From an uncultured Thermoleophilia bacterium (lineage in GTDB: Bacteria; Actinomycetota; Thermoleophilia; UBA2241): a DNA stretch of 50,702 bases. Shown here in pieces: positions 8,065 to 15,920 of the stretch. A program made the position numbers and the translations under genes. Positions within the stretch are counted from its first letter, which is position 1; every line of letters begins with the position of its first letter. The notes beneath the pieces are model-generated. The model searched no databases. It saw only the letters and a list, made by a program, of their open reading frames with translations, and was not told the origin of the DNA. The stretch covers positions 1-50,702 of the forward strand of contig CAIOZS010000022.1 in the NCBI GenBank assembly GCA_903862845.1, in the 5' to 3' direction.

Positions 8065-8792
8065 GCAATGCCGCCGAAGTCCTGTTCGACGTCGGCGACG
8101 AGAGGCTGCTGACCATCGGTGCGGTGGTCGAGCGCCTGCGCGCGGAGTTTCCCGATATCAGCGTCAGCAAGCTGCGGTATCTCGAGGAGCAGAGCCTGGT
8201 CACGCCGCGCCGCACCAAGTCAGGCTATCGTCTGTACTCGCAGGACGATTTCGGGCGCCTTGTGCGCGTCCTCGGCATGCAGCGCGACGAGTACCTGCCC
8301 CTCAAGGTGATTCGCCGGGAGCTGGAACGCAGCCCGGCGAGCCCGCTGCCCTCGGCGCGCCAGGGCCTGCGCAAGACCGATCTGCTGGCGGTGGTGGAGG
8401 AGCGCGAGTACACCGCCGAGGAGATCCAGCAGATGACCGGCGCCGACGCCACGCTGCTCTCCGAGCTCGAGGAGTACGAGCTCGTGCACGCCCGGCAGGT
8501 CGGCGGGGTGCGCCGTTACACCGAGACCGACGCGGGTATCGCCGGGGCGGCCACGCAGCTCGCGCAGCTCGGCCTGCGGCCCAAGAACCTGCGTGTCGTC
8601 AAGAGCGCCGTCGACCGCGAGATCGGCCTCATCGAGCAGGTGCTGCTGCCGGCGCTCAAGTCCAACCGGCAGGAGCGCCGTCGCGAGGGCCTCGAGCAAC
8701 TTGATGACATGGTCCAGGCGACCACCCAGCTCCGCCAGTTGCTCCTCGCCCGCGGCGTGCGCCGCCTTACCGGCGGCCCCCGCGCACACTGA
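8061..8792 (+). CDS. MerR family regulator (FtsR-like)
   Basis: 243 residues. The N-terminal winged helix (about 14-90) shows the MerR pattern TIGAVVERLR ... SKLRYLEEQSLVTPRRT ... GYRLYSQDD. The C-terminal half is a longer helical ligand/oligomer domain. In Corynebacterium and Mycobacterium the MerR gene next to the FHA gene (FtsR, Rv1828) activates ftsZ; the same neighbourhood and length suggest an orthologue, though its target here cannot be read. The GTG start overlaps the FHA stop (GTGA), so the two are translationally coupled. The reading frame begins in full before the helix-turn-helix, so no N-terminal loss is seen. Confidence 0.85.
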   Translation: MSNAAEVLFDVGDERLLTIGAVVERLRAEFPDISVSKLRYLEEQSLVTPRRTKSGYRLYSQDDFGRLVRVLGMQRDEYLPLKVIRRELERSPASPLPSARQGLRKTDLLAVVEEREYTAEEIQQMTGADATLLSELEEYELVHARQVGGVRRYTETDAGIAGAATQLAQLGLRPKNLRVVKSAVDREIGLIEQVLLPALKSNRQERRREGLEQLDDMVQATTQLRQLLLARGVRRLTGGPRAH

Positions 8793-8814
8793 CCGCATCC
8801 TCAAGGAGGATCTT

Positions 8815-9342
8815 GTGACCGACGGCCGTATCGACCTCAGCGCGCACGTGCGCGACATCCCGGATTTCCCCAAGGAGGGCATCCTCTTCCGCGACATCAT
8901 GCCGCTGCTCCAGGATCCCCTGGCTCTGCGCGAGGCCGTAGACCGCCTCGTGGAGTACGGCACCGGCAAGCACATCGACGTGGTGATGGGCGCCGAGGCG
9001 CGCGGCTTCATTCTCGGCGCCGCCGTGGCCTACGGCCTCGGCGCCGGCTTCGTCTGCGCGCGCAAGCCCGGCAAGCTGCCCCACACCACCATCTCAGCCG
9101 CATACGACCTCGAGTACGGCACCGACAAGCTCGAGATCCACGCCGACGCTATCAAGCCCGGTCAAAACGTGCTCGTGCACGACGATCTCTTGGCCACGGG
9201 AGGCACGGCTCGAGCCAAGATCGAGCTGGTCGAGCAGCTTGGCGGCAAGGTCGTGGGCGTCGCCTTCATCATCGAGCTCGCGGCCCTGGGCGGGCGCAGC
9301 AAGCTCCAGGGCTACGACGTCTACAGCCTGATCAAGTACTGA
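8815..9342 (+). CDS. apt: Adenine phosphoribosyltransferase
   Basis: 175 residues, the normal Apt length. It converts adenine plus PRPP to AMP in purine salvage. IPDFPKEGILFRDI near the N-terminus, GAEARGF (about 59-65), KPGKLP and the PRPP loop VLVHDDLLATGGTA (119-132) are all present. The GTG at 8815 was chosen because AAGGAGG lies 5 bases upstream. It starts 22 bases after merR on the same strand and probably belongs to the same transcript. A strong hairpin follows the stop. Confidence 0.95.
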   Translation: MTDGRIDLSAHVRDIPDFPKEGILFRDIMPLLQDPLALREAVDRLVEYGTGKHIDVVMGAEARGFILGAAVAYGLGAGFVCARKPGKLPHTTISAAYDLEYGTDKLEIHADAIKPGQNVLVHDDLLATGGTARAKIELVEQLGGKVVGVAFIIELAALGGRSKLQGYDVYSLIKY

Positions 9343-9350
9343 CGCCGGCC

Positions 9351-9372
9351 TGCGGCCGGAGCTTCGGCCGCA
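9351..9372 (+). terminator. GC-rich hairpin after apt
   Basis: TGCGGCCG-GAGCTT-CGGCCGCA is a perfect 8-bp stem with a 6-base loop, 8 bases past the apt stop. There is no U-tract, as is common in GC-rich actinobacteria. Confidence 0.55.
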
Positions 9373-9904
9373 CCGACCGCAGCGGCCACGCCTGAGTCAG
9401 GCTCCCCCGCAGCGAACGCCCGTTCGATTCCCCACGGCCGGCGCCTGCCGCGACCGCCCGGCTGGGTAGTGCGAACGGGGAAGACAAGGATCCGCCGGCT
9501 CTCCTTGTCTGCCTTCGCAGCACTACCCCGCCATTGCACCTGCGGGTCGCCGTCACACAAACTTGTGCAAAACTCCCTCGCGTGCCCGGTCCTGACGCGT
9601 GCTCCACGGGCGCTGGCTGGGGGGCGCGGCGCACGTCGGGCGGGCGACGCCGCGCGCGGGACGTGACCGATGACCAAGCCCGCGGCCGCGCTGCGATCAA
9701 CCGGCAGGCGTACGCGCCGTCGGCGGGCGTGCGGTCCGCCGCCGCGGCAACTACCGACGAACGCGGGGAAGAGGACGCCGCGCAGCACCCGGGGGCAGGT
9801 CGCAGCGGGCCAACCCTGTCACTTCGCGGCTAGCTTTACATAACGGAGATTATCGTGCGTTACTCTGGAGCGTGAGCGCCTGTGCGGCCGCGCCGACCTG
9901 CGCT
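9373..9904. other. non-coding gap between convergent apt and nudix
   Basis: About 530 bases with no reading frame of plausible composition on either strand. It holds the large inverted repeat described at 9464-9528 and a short palindrome CACAAACTTGTG near 9555. I looked for signatures of RNase P RNA, SRP RNA and tmRNA and found none. The right end (about 9830-9860) is less GC-rich (TTTACATAACGGAGATTATC), which may hide a promoter, but no transcript is evident. Confidence 0.6.
9464..9528. repeat. 65-base imperfect inverted repeat (long hairpin)
   Basis: The outer arms GGGTAGTGC and GCACTACCC pair perfectly, GAA pairs with TTC beyond a 3-base bulge, and the inner arms AGACAAGGA and TCCTTGTCT pair perfectly around an 11-base loop. 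About 21 base pairs in total. It lies between convergent genes. Possible identities are a bidirectional terminator, a small RNA or a decayed miniature element. No target-site duplication is visible beside it. Confidence 0.75.
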
Positions 9905-10393
9905 CTACCAGCGGCGCCCGAGATACTGCGGCGAGGACGGCAGCTCGCGCACGCAGGAGCTGAGGAACTCGGTGATGGGCGGGCGCACATCGGCGCTCTG
10001 CAACTGCATCTCGTCGAGGAAGGCCGCTTTGAGGACTTTGACGTCCGATGGTTCGGGGACCACCTCGTGCGGCGCCGAGACCTCGAACACCAGGTGCACG
10101 ACGTGCTTCACGTAGGCGGGATCGGGCGAGATCGACTCGACGATGGCGAGGAGCTTGTAGACGCCGACGCGCAGGCTGAGCTCCTCGTCGAACTCGCGGC
10201 GCACGGCATCGGCCAGCGTCTCGCCGAAATGGACGCCGCCGCCGGGGAGTAGCCAGTACCTCTCTTCCCCATGCCCCTGCTCTACCATCAAGATACGACC
10301 TTCATGCACGAGCAGTCCTGCGACGCGAATAGTAGGCTTGTCCGGCGAGCCGGCCACGTCCGGAGCCGGATCGCGGGTCGCGTCTTGGGTCAT
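9905..10393 (-). CDS. NUDIX hydrolase
   Basis: 162 residues. The Nudix box GX5EX7REUXEE is complete (GGVHFGETLADAVRREFDEEL, roughly residues 52-72), so it should cleave a nucleoside diphosphate linked to another group, with Mg2+. The substrate is not evident. It starts inside the dut stop (ATGA overlap), which couples it to dUTPase and fits a nucleotide-pool cleaning role. It is the last gene of the long minus-strand array and faces apt across the non-coding gap. Confidence 0.9.
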   Translation of the reverse strand: MTQDATRDPAPDVAGSPDKPTIRVAGLLVHEGRILMVEQGHGEERYWLLPGGGVHFGETLADAVRREFDEELSLRVGVYKLLAIVESISPDPAYVKHVVHLVFEVSAPHEVVPEPSDVKVLKAAFLDEMQLQSADVRPPITEFLSSCVRELPSSPQYLGRRW

Positions 10394-10878
10394 GCCCTCT
10401 CCCCTCTTCCACTTGAGCCAAGGCCTTGCGCGCCCCGCTCCGTTTCATCGAGCTCGTCGGTGGCCGCCAGATCCACCTGGGTCAGCGGCAGAAACAAGAG
10501 CTGAGCGATGCGATCGCCCACGGCCACCGGAAAGGCGGCCTTGCGATCGGTGTTGAGGAGGATCACGCGCACCTCACCACGATACCCCGGATCGATGAGC
10601 CCCGGGGCGTTGACGATGGAGATACCGTGCCGGGCGGCGAGGCCCGAACGCGGCAGCGTGAGGGCCGCCAGACCCGGCGGAAGCCCCAGGGCGACACCGG
10701 TGCCGACGACGGCGCGGCCGAGCGGCTCGATGACGAGATCCTCGGCGGCGTGCAGGTCGTAGGCGGCGTCGTGCTCGTAGGCGCGCTCCGGGAGGCGCGC
10801 GGAAGCCGTCAGGATCTTGACCGGCACGGTGACGCCGCCCGGTGCGTGGAGTGCGATGTCGGCGGACTCAGGGCTCAC
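10390..10878 (-). CDS. dut: Deoxyuridine 5'-triphosphate nucleotidohydrolase (dUTPase)
   Basis: 162 residues; the trimeric all-beta dUTPase type. It hydrolyses dUTP to dUMP and pyrophosphate, keeping uracil out of DNA and feeding dTMP synthesis. All five motifs are visible: AAYDLHAAE, PRSGLAARHG (76-85), GLIDPGYRGEV (93-103), DRIAQLLF and the C-terminal RGAQGLGSSG (148-157). The GTG at 10878 was chosen because GAGGAG lies 8 bases upstream; it overlaps the end of hflX by 11 bases. It overlaps the nudix gene by 4. Confidence 0.95.
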   Translation of the reverse strand: MSPESADIALHAPGGVTVPVKILTASARLPERAYEHDAAYDLHAAEDLVIEPLGRAVVGTGVALGLPPGLAALTLPRSGLAARHGISIVNAPGLIDPGYRGEVRVILLNTDRKAAFPVAVGDRIAQLLFLPLTQVDLAATDELDETERGAQGLGSSGRGERA

Positions 10879-12247
10879 CGTCGTTCTCCTCGCCCTCCTC
10901 GGGGGCCGTCTCGAAGTCGTCCGGCGGCTCGTCGCCGGCGCCGAAGGTCTCGTCGCCGGCCACCGTCGCGTCGAGACTGTAGCGCGCGTAGCGCCCGGCC
11001 TCTGCCACGGGCAGCCGGGCCGTGAAGATCACGCCGTCGGGCGTGTGCTCCTCGTGCACGTCGCTGGCGATGCCGCGCAGGCGGTGCATGTCCGCGGCGG
11101 CCGCGTACGGGAAGCGCAAGCGCACCGGCCGCAGGGCGCGATCGAAGAAGTCGGCGAGCCGTTCCTGCAGCCGGCCGAGGCCCTCGCCGCGTGCCGCGGA
11201 GATGAGCTCGGCCTCCGGGTAGAGCGCCCGCAGGCGCGCCAGCTTGCCGGGGTCGGCGAGGTCGGCCTTGTTGAACACGAGGATCCGCGGCGCCTGCGCG
11301 CCCAGCAGGTCGAGGACCTCGGCCACGGTCTCCTCACGCGCCTCGATCTCCGAGGGCTCGAGATGGGCGTCCGCGACGACGAGAATGACGTCGGCCAGCG
11401 TCGTCTCCTCGAGGGTGGAGGCGAACGCGTCGACGAGCGCGTGCGGCAGCTTGCGGATGAAGCCGACGGTGTCGGTGAGCACGTAGTCGCGGTCGCGAAA
11501 GCGGTACGCGCGCGACGTGGGGTCGAGGGTCTCGAAGAGCCTGTCGCGCACCGAGACGTCGGCGTCGGTGAGCGCATTGAGCAGCGTCGACTTGCCGGCG
11601 TTGGTGTAGCCGGCCAGGGCGATCAGCGGCACCGCGGCGTTCAGCCGGCGGGCGCGCTGCGTGCGCCTCGTCCTGGCCATGTGATCGATGCGCCGGCGCA
11701 GGGTCTGGATGCGCTGGCGCACCACGCGCCGGTCGACCTCGAGCTTGGTCTCGCCGGGGCCGCGCATGTTCACGCCGGCGCCGAGTCGCGAAAGGATGTG
11801 ACCTTTGCCGCGCATCCGCGTGAGCTCGTACTCGAGCTGCGCGAGATGCACCTGCATGGTGCCCTCCATGGAGTGCGCGTGCTTGCTGAACACGGTGAGG
11901 ATGAGCTCGGTGCGGTCGAGGACGTCCACGTCCACGGCGTCGAGCACGGCCGCCACCTGGCCAGGGCTCAGGTCGTCCTCGCAGACCGCGACCGTGGCCC
12001 CACTCTGCTTGACGGCCTCGGTGAGCTCGACCAGCTTGCCTTTGCCGAGATACGAATGCGGGTGCGGTCGCTCCTTGCGCTGGACCACGTCGGCGACCCA
12101 GTCCATGTCGGCAGAGCTCAGCAGCTCCTTGATCTCGTTGAGTGGCTCCTCTTCGCCGGGCTCGCCGTGCCCGCCGGGCATGACCGCGAAGACCACGGCG
12201 CGCGGCCGCGGCGCGGTCGCGCCGCTGTCGACGGCACCGGCGCTCAT
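10868..12247 (-). CDS. hflX: Ribosome-associated GTPase HflX
   Basis: 459 residues. The N-terminal HflX domain (about 15-195) includes SYLGKGKLVEL and GPGETKLE; the G domain has G1 GYTNAGKST (213-221), G3 DTVGF and G4 NKAD; a C-terminal alpha/beta piece and an acidic tail follow. HflX binds the 50S subunit and splits or rescues stalled ribosomes. The ATG is 10 bases after dapL; its ribosome-binding site AGGAG overlaps the dapL stop codon, indicating translational coupling. Confidence 0.94.
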   Translation of the reverse strand: MSAGAVDSGATAPRPRAVVFAVMPGGHGEPGEEEPLNEIKELLSSADMDWVADVVQRKERPHPHSYLGKGKLVELTEAVKQSGATVAVCEDDLSPGQVAAVLDAVDVDVLDRTELILTVFSKHAHSMEGTMQVHLAQLEYELTRMRGKGHILSRLGAGVNMRGPGETKLEVDRRVVRQRIQTLRRRIDHMARTRRTQRARRLNAAVPLIALAGYTNAGKSTLLNALTDADVSVRDRLFETLDPTSRAYRFRDRDYVLTDTVGFIRKLPHALVDAFASTLEETTLADVILVVADAHLEPSEIEAREETVAEVLDLLGAQAPRILVFNKADLADPGKLARLRALYPEAELISAARGEGLGRLQERLADFFDRALRPVRLRFPYAAAADMHRLRGIASDVHEEHTPDGVIFTARLPVAEAGRYARYSLDATVAGDETFGAGDEPPDDFETAPEEGEENDGEP

Positions 12248-12257
12248 CTGACGACTC

Positions 12258-13421
12258 CTAGATGCGTACTCGCTCCTCGATGCGCTGCACGGCCTCGCGC
12301 AGGCGCTCGTCGGGCACCGTCAGGGAGAGGCGGACGTAGCCCTCGCCGCCGGCGCCGTAGGCCGCTCCCGGCGTGATCACGACGTCCGCCTGTTCGAGCA
12401 CCTGGGCGGCGAAACCGGCCGATGTGTAGCCGTCGGGCACCGGCACCCACAGGTAGATCGTGCCCTTGGGAGGCTCGACCTGCATGCCGATGGAGCGCAG
12501 CGCCTCGACGAGCAAATCGCGGCGGCGCTGGTAGACCCGGCACATGTCGCGGACGCAGTCCTGGGGGCCGCTGAGCGCGGCGACGCTGGCGCGTTGCACG
12601 GCGGCGAACATGCCGGAGTCCATGTTGGTCTTGAGCCGCCAATACGCGTCGACCACGTCGCGGTTGCCGACCATCGCGCCGGAGCGCCAGCCGGTCATGT
12701 TGTAGCTCTTGGACAGGCTGAACATCTCGACGCCCACGTCCCTGGCGCCCGGCGTCGCGAGGAAGCTCGGCGCCACGTAGCCGTCGTAGGTGATGTCGGC
12801 GTAGGCGTTGTCGTGCACCACGACGAGATCGTTGCCCGCGGCAAAGGCGACCAGCCGCGCGAAGAAGTCGTCTTCGATCACGGCCCCGGTGGGGTTGTTG
12901 GGGTAGCTCACGAAGACCATGCGGGCCTTGGCGAGCACGCTCGGCTCGACGGCCTCGAGGTCGGGCTGAAAGCCGAGCCCCGGCACGAGCGGCAGCGGCA
13001 CCGCGGTGCCGTCGGCCAGCATGGGGCCGGTGACGTACACGGGGTAGCCGGGATCGGCGGCCAGAGCCACGTCGCACTGGTCGAGGAGGGCGAGGCCGAG
13101 GTGGGCGATGCCCTCCTTGGCGCCCAGCAGCGGGACGATCTCAGAGGCCGGGTCGAGCTCCACGCCGAAGCGCGTGGAGTAGAACCCGGCCACCGCTTCG
13201 CGAAACGCCGGCTCGCCCTGGTTGCTGGGGTACTGATGCGTCGTCGGGTCGGCAGCCGCCGCGGCGAGCGCCTCGACGATATGGGGCGGAGTGGGCAGGT
13301 CCGGGTCGCCGATACCGAGGCTGATCACGTCGACCCCGGCCGCGCGCCGCTCGGCAATCTGGCGCTCGATACCCGCGAACAGGTAGGGCGGCAGGCTGCG
13401 CACGCGCTGTGAGAATCTCAT
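12258..13421 (-). CDS. dapL: LL-diaminopimelate aminotransferase (DapL type)
   Basis: 387 residues, a fold-type I PLP aminotransferase. Substrate and cofactor features include SLGIGDPDLPTP, YPNNPTG, and SLSKSYNMTGWR with the PLP lysine. This motif set and the adjacency to dapF indicate conversion of tetrahydrodipicolinate directly to LL-DAP, bypassing the DapD/DapC/DapE steps; dapA and dapB are at 31.9-33.6 kb and no dapD, dapE or ddh is in the window. A general aspartate-type aminotransferase is the alternative. It lies 28 bases after dapF. Confidence 0.85.
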   Translation of the reverse strand: MRFSQRVRSLPPYLFAGIERQIAERRAAGVDVISLGIGDPDLPTPPHIVEALAAAAADPTTHQYPSNQGEPAFREAVAGFYSTRFGVELDPASEIVPLLGAKEGIAHLGLALLDQCDVALAADPGYPVYVTGPMLADGTAVPLPLVPGLGFQPDLEAVEPSVLAKARMVFVSYPNNPTGAVIEDDFFARLVAFAAGNDLVVVHDNAYADITYDGYVAPSFLATPGARDVGVEMFSLSKSYNMTGWRSGAMVGNRDVVDAYWRLKTNMDSGMFAAVQRASVAALSGPQDCVRDMCRVYQRRRDLLVEALRSIGMQVEPPKGTIYLWVPVPDGYTSAGFAAQVLEQADVVITPGAAYGAGGEGYVRLSLTVPDERLREAVQRIEERVRI

Positions 13422-13449
13422 GGCCTTCCCCGGGTCCTGGGCGGCGACG

Positions 13450-14319
13450 TCACTCGAGGTGATCGAGGAGCTCTGACGAGAGGTCGCCGTGGTAGATCTC
13501 TTCGGCCGGCCCGGTCATGAACACGCGCCAGTCGGGCCTCACCTCGACGACCAGCCTGCCGCCGGGCAGCTCCACCGTGACCGGTGAGGTGCACCGGCCG
13601 GTGCGAACCAGGGCGACCGCAGTCGCGGTGGCGCCGGTGCCGCAGGCACGCGTCTCCCCCACGCCCCGCTCCCAGACCCTGACCTTGGCCTCGTGCTCGC
13701 CGAGAACCTTGACGAACTCCACGTTGGCCTTGCGCGGGAAGTTCTTGTGCTCCTCGATCAGCGGCCCCACTTCGTGCAGCGGGACGAGCTCGAGAGGCCA
13801 CGGCGACTGGATCACGGCGTGCGGGTTGCCGACGTCGACGAAGGTGAACGTGAAGCTGCGGCCGGCGGCGTGCAGGGACTCCTCGACGCAATCGCAGTCG
13901 AAGCCGCTGAGCTTCTCGCCGCCGAAGCGCGCAATGCCCATGTCCACGGTGACGACGTAGCCCTCACCGAGCTTGGGCACGATCTCGCCGGCGGCGGTCT
14001 CGAGGACCACAGTATCGCCGCTGAGCAAGCCCTCCATCTGCAGCTTGCGGGCGACCATGCGCACGCCGTTGCCGCACATCTCGGCCTGACTGCCGTCGGG
14101 GTTGAAGATCGTGATCGGGAAGCGGTCCGGGCCGGTCGGCGCGCCGATGACCATGATGCCGTCGGAGCCGATGCCGAGGTTGCGATCGCAGAGCAGGCGC
14201 ACGCGCTCCGGCGTGAGCTCGAACGGCACCTCCTCGGCGTGCACGACGATGTACGTGTTGCCGAGGCCCTGCCACTTGGAGAACTGGACCTTGCCGAGGC
14301 CCTGCCACGTTGGCGTCAC
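13450..14319 (-). CDS. dapF: Diaminopimelate epimerase
   Basis: 289 residues. It epimerises LL-DAP to meso-DAP for peptidoglycan and lysine. The two catalytic cysteines lie in AEMCGNGVRM and TRACGTGATA, and GLGNTYIVV forms the usual N-terminal strand. Oddly, the N-terminus is about 11 residues longer than usual, because an 18-base direct repeat makes WQGLG appear twice (residues 5-9 and 16-20). The GTG at 14319 has AGGGGGG upstream and is the only nearby start; no start codon exists after the first repeat copy. A TGnTAnnnT promoter overlaps the end of miaA. Confidence 0.93.
   Translation of the reverse strand: MTPTWQGLGKVQFSKWQGLGNTYIVVHAEEVPFELTPERVRLLCDRNLGIGSDGIMVIGAPTGPDRFPITIFNPDGSQAEMCGNGVRMVARKLQMEGLLSGDTVVLETAAGEIVPKLGEGYVVTVDMGIARFGGEKLSGFDCDCVEESLHAAGRSFTFTFVDVGNPHAVIQSPWPLELVPLHEVGPLIEEHKNFPRKANVEFVKVLGEHEAKVRVWERGVGETRACGTGATATAVALVRTGRCTSPVTVELPGGRLVVEVRPDWRVFMTGPAEEIYHGDLSSELLDHLE
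14258..14308. repeat. 18-base direct repeat at the dapF start
   Basis: TTGCCGAGGCCCTGCCAC occurs exactly at 14258-14275 and 14291-14308 (period 33 bases, 11 codons). It lies inside dapF and duplicates the coding text for WQGLG. Confidence 0.9.
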
Positions 14320-14371
14320 CCGTCACGCCCCCCCTGTGAGATGGACCGCCGCAAGAGCGGCTCGAGCCCAT

Positions 14372-14380
14372 ACTCTACCA
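14372..14380 (-). promoter_or_regulatory. extended -10 promoter for dapF-dapL-hflX-dut-nudix
   Basis: TGG-TAGAGT on the minus strand, about 50 bases upstream of dapF. Its TGG and TAG are also the last codon and stop of miaA. It fits TGnTAnnnT. Confidence 0.45.
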
Positions 14381-15337
14381 CGGGCGTACCTCGACGAGGG
14401 CGAGCACGTCCTCGGCGACGGCGGTCGGCCGCCGCCCGGCCGCAGGCACCCGGGCGGCGGCCGGCAGCTTGCGCATCCAGGTGAGCTGGCGGCGGGCCAG
14501 GACGCGCGTCCGCGCCTTCATGCGCGTCGCCGCCTCTTCCAGGCTCAGCTCGCCGTCGAGGACGGCGCCGAGCTCGCGCACGCCGATGGCCTGCTGCGCC
14601 GTGCGCGAGATGGGCCCGCGGGCGCGGGCGCGGGCCACTTCCTCCAGGGCGCCGGCGTTCAGCATCTGGTCGACGCGCGCCTCGATACGCTTCCTCAGCG
14701 CCTCGCGGTCGTCCTCCGGCACGAGCGCCACCAGGGTGTGCGCGTAGCGCTCGCCGGGCCGCCACAGCCGCTCGCGACCGGCCGGCAAAGGTCGCCCGCT
14801 CACGAGCACGGCCTCGAGGGCGCGAATCACGCGGCGCGGGTTGGCGGCGTCGAGGCGCGCGAGCCCGGCGGGGTCGAGGCGGCGCAGCTCGTCCACCACG
14901 CCGCCCGGGTCGCGCGCCCAGCGCTCCTCGAGCGCGCCGCGCAGCGCCGCGTCCGGCGGCGCCGCGAACTCAAGATCGCCGAGGGCGGCACGGAGGTACA
15001 GCCCGGAGCCGCCCTCGACGATCACGGCGCGGCCCAGGCGGCGCAGACCGTCGATGACCGCGTGCGCCTCGCGCGCATACTCGGCCACGGTGAGCTCACG
15101 CTGCGGGGAGACGAAGCCCACGAGGTGGTGCCGCGCGCGGGCGCGCTGCGCCTCGTCGGGCTGGTTGGTGACGATGGGCAGGCCTTCGTAGACCTGCATC
15201 GAGTCGGCGACGACGATGTCGGCGCGGAGGCGCTCGGCGAGCGCCAGCGCCACCTCCGTCTTGCCGAGCGCGGTCGCTCCGAACAGTGCGACGAGCGGCG
15301 GAGCCTCGGGGTGCCGTGTGCCTGCGGCGCCCGGCAC
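14375..15337 (-). CDS. miaA: tRNA dimethylallyltransferase
   Basis: 320 residues, normal MiaA length. It transfers a dimethylallyl group to N6 of A37 in tRNAs reading UNN codons, the step before MiaB. The P-loop is GATALGKTEVAL (usually GPTASGKT), followed by DSMQVYEGLPIVTNQP and the RHHLVG and GGSGLYLRA segments typical of the family. The GTG at 15337 lies 1 base after the AMMECR1 stop and has no ribosome-binding site, so coupled translation is likely. Upstream in-frame codons belong to the AMMECR1 gene. Confidence 0.93.
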   Translation of the reverse strand: MPGAAGTRHPEAPPLVALFGATALGKTEVALALAERLRADIVVADSMQVYEGLPIVTNQPDEAQRARARHHLVGFVSPQRELTVAEYAREAHAVIDGLRRLGRAVIVEGGSGLYLRAALGDLEFAAPPDAALRGALEERWARDPGGVVDELRRLDPAGLARLDAANPRRVIRALEAVLVSGRPLPAGRERLWRPGERYAHTLVALVPEDDREALRKRIEARVDQMLNAGALEEVARARARGPISRTAQQAIGVRELGAVLDGELSLEEAATRMKARTRVLARRQLTWMRKLPAAARVPAAGRRPTAVAEDVLALVEVRPW

Positions 15338-15338
15338 G

Positions 15339-15920
15339 TCAAACGGGCGGCGCGGGCCGACCGTCAACGTCGTCGCGCGGCGGCTCGCCCTCGTGGTAGC
15401 GGGCGACGACGAAGCGTTCGAGAGTGAATGCCTCGCCGCGGCCGATACCCGCCTTCTGCAGAGCGATGTCGACCTGCTGCTCCACCGTGTCGACGCCCTG
15501 CAGGTCGGGCAGCAGAACGCCCCGGCGAAAGCCGGCGAGGACGATAACGCCGTAGAGCGCGGGGTCGAGGTCGGCGAGCGCGCACGGCTCGCTCGGGCTG
15601 AGCACGTCGACCGAGCAGGTGAGCGTCTGAAGCTCGTCGGCGCGCACACGGGGGAAGCGCGGATCGTGGAAAGCCGCCGAGCGCGCGTTGCGGGCTATCT
15701 CGGCGGACAGATCCGGCTCGGCCGGCTCAAGGGTGCCGATGCAGCCGCGCAGCTCGCCGTGCTTCTTGAGCGACACGAAGCACGCGGCCCGGCGCCCGAA
15801 AAACGGGTCCGCCGGCGGCGGCGGCAGCGGCCGTCCCAGAACGCAGCTCTGCACGCAGACGCGGGCGTAGTCGGCGGGACCGGGCGCAGCGCCGCCGGCG
15901 TCTGCGCGCTCCTCGTTCAT
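15339..15920 (-). CDS. AMMECR1 domain protein (AmmeMemoRadiSam system protein A)
   Basis: 193 residues dominated by one AMMECR1 domain (about 15-180): FVSLKKHGELRGCIGTLEP is the hallmark LRGCIG region, followed by AFHDPRFPRV and the C-terminal VVARYHEGEP. The domain's chemistry is unknown; in many bacteria and archaea it is encoded beside a Memo-like protein and a radical SAM enzyme. Here the Memo partner lies immediately upstream (ATGA overlap), but no AmmeMemo-type radical SAM gene is present. The ATG at 15920 was chosen because of that overlap. Confidence 0.88.
   Translation of the reverse strand: MNEERADAGGAAPGPADYARVCVQSCVLGRPLPPPPADPFFGRRAACFVSLKKHGELRGCIGTLEPAEPDLSAEIARNARSAAFHDPRFPRVRADELQTLTCSVDVLSPSEPCALADLDPALYGVIVLAGFRRGVLLPDLQGVDTVEQQVDIALQKAGIGRGEAFTLERFVVARYHEGEPPRDDVDGRPAPPV

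Noticed and set aside
9321-9788. Minus-strand frame of 155 codons in the apt-nudix gap
   Set aside because: Arg/Gly/Pro/Ala-rich, no ribosome-binding site, no domain, and it runs through both hairpins.
9373-9904. Housekeeping RNA (RNase P, SRP, tmRNA) in the gap
   Set aside because: None of the conserved core sequences of these RNAs could be found on either strand.
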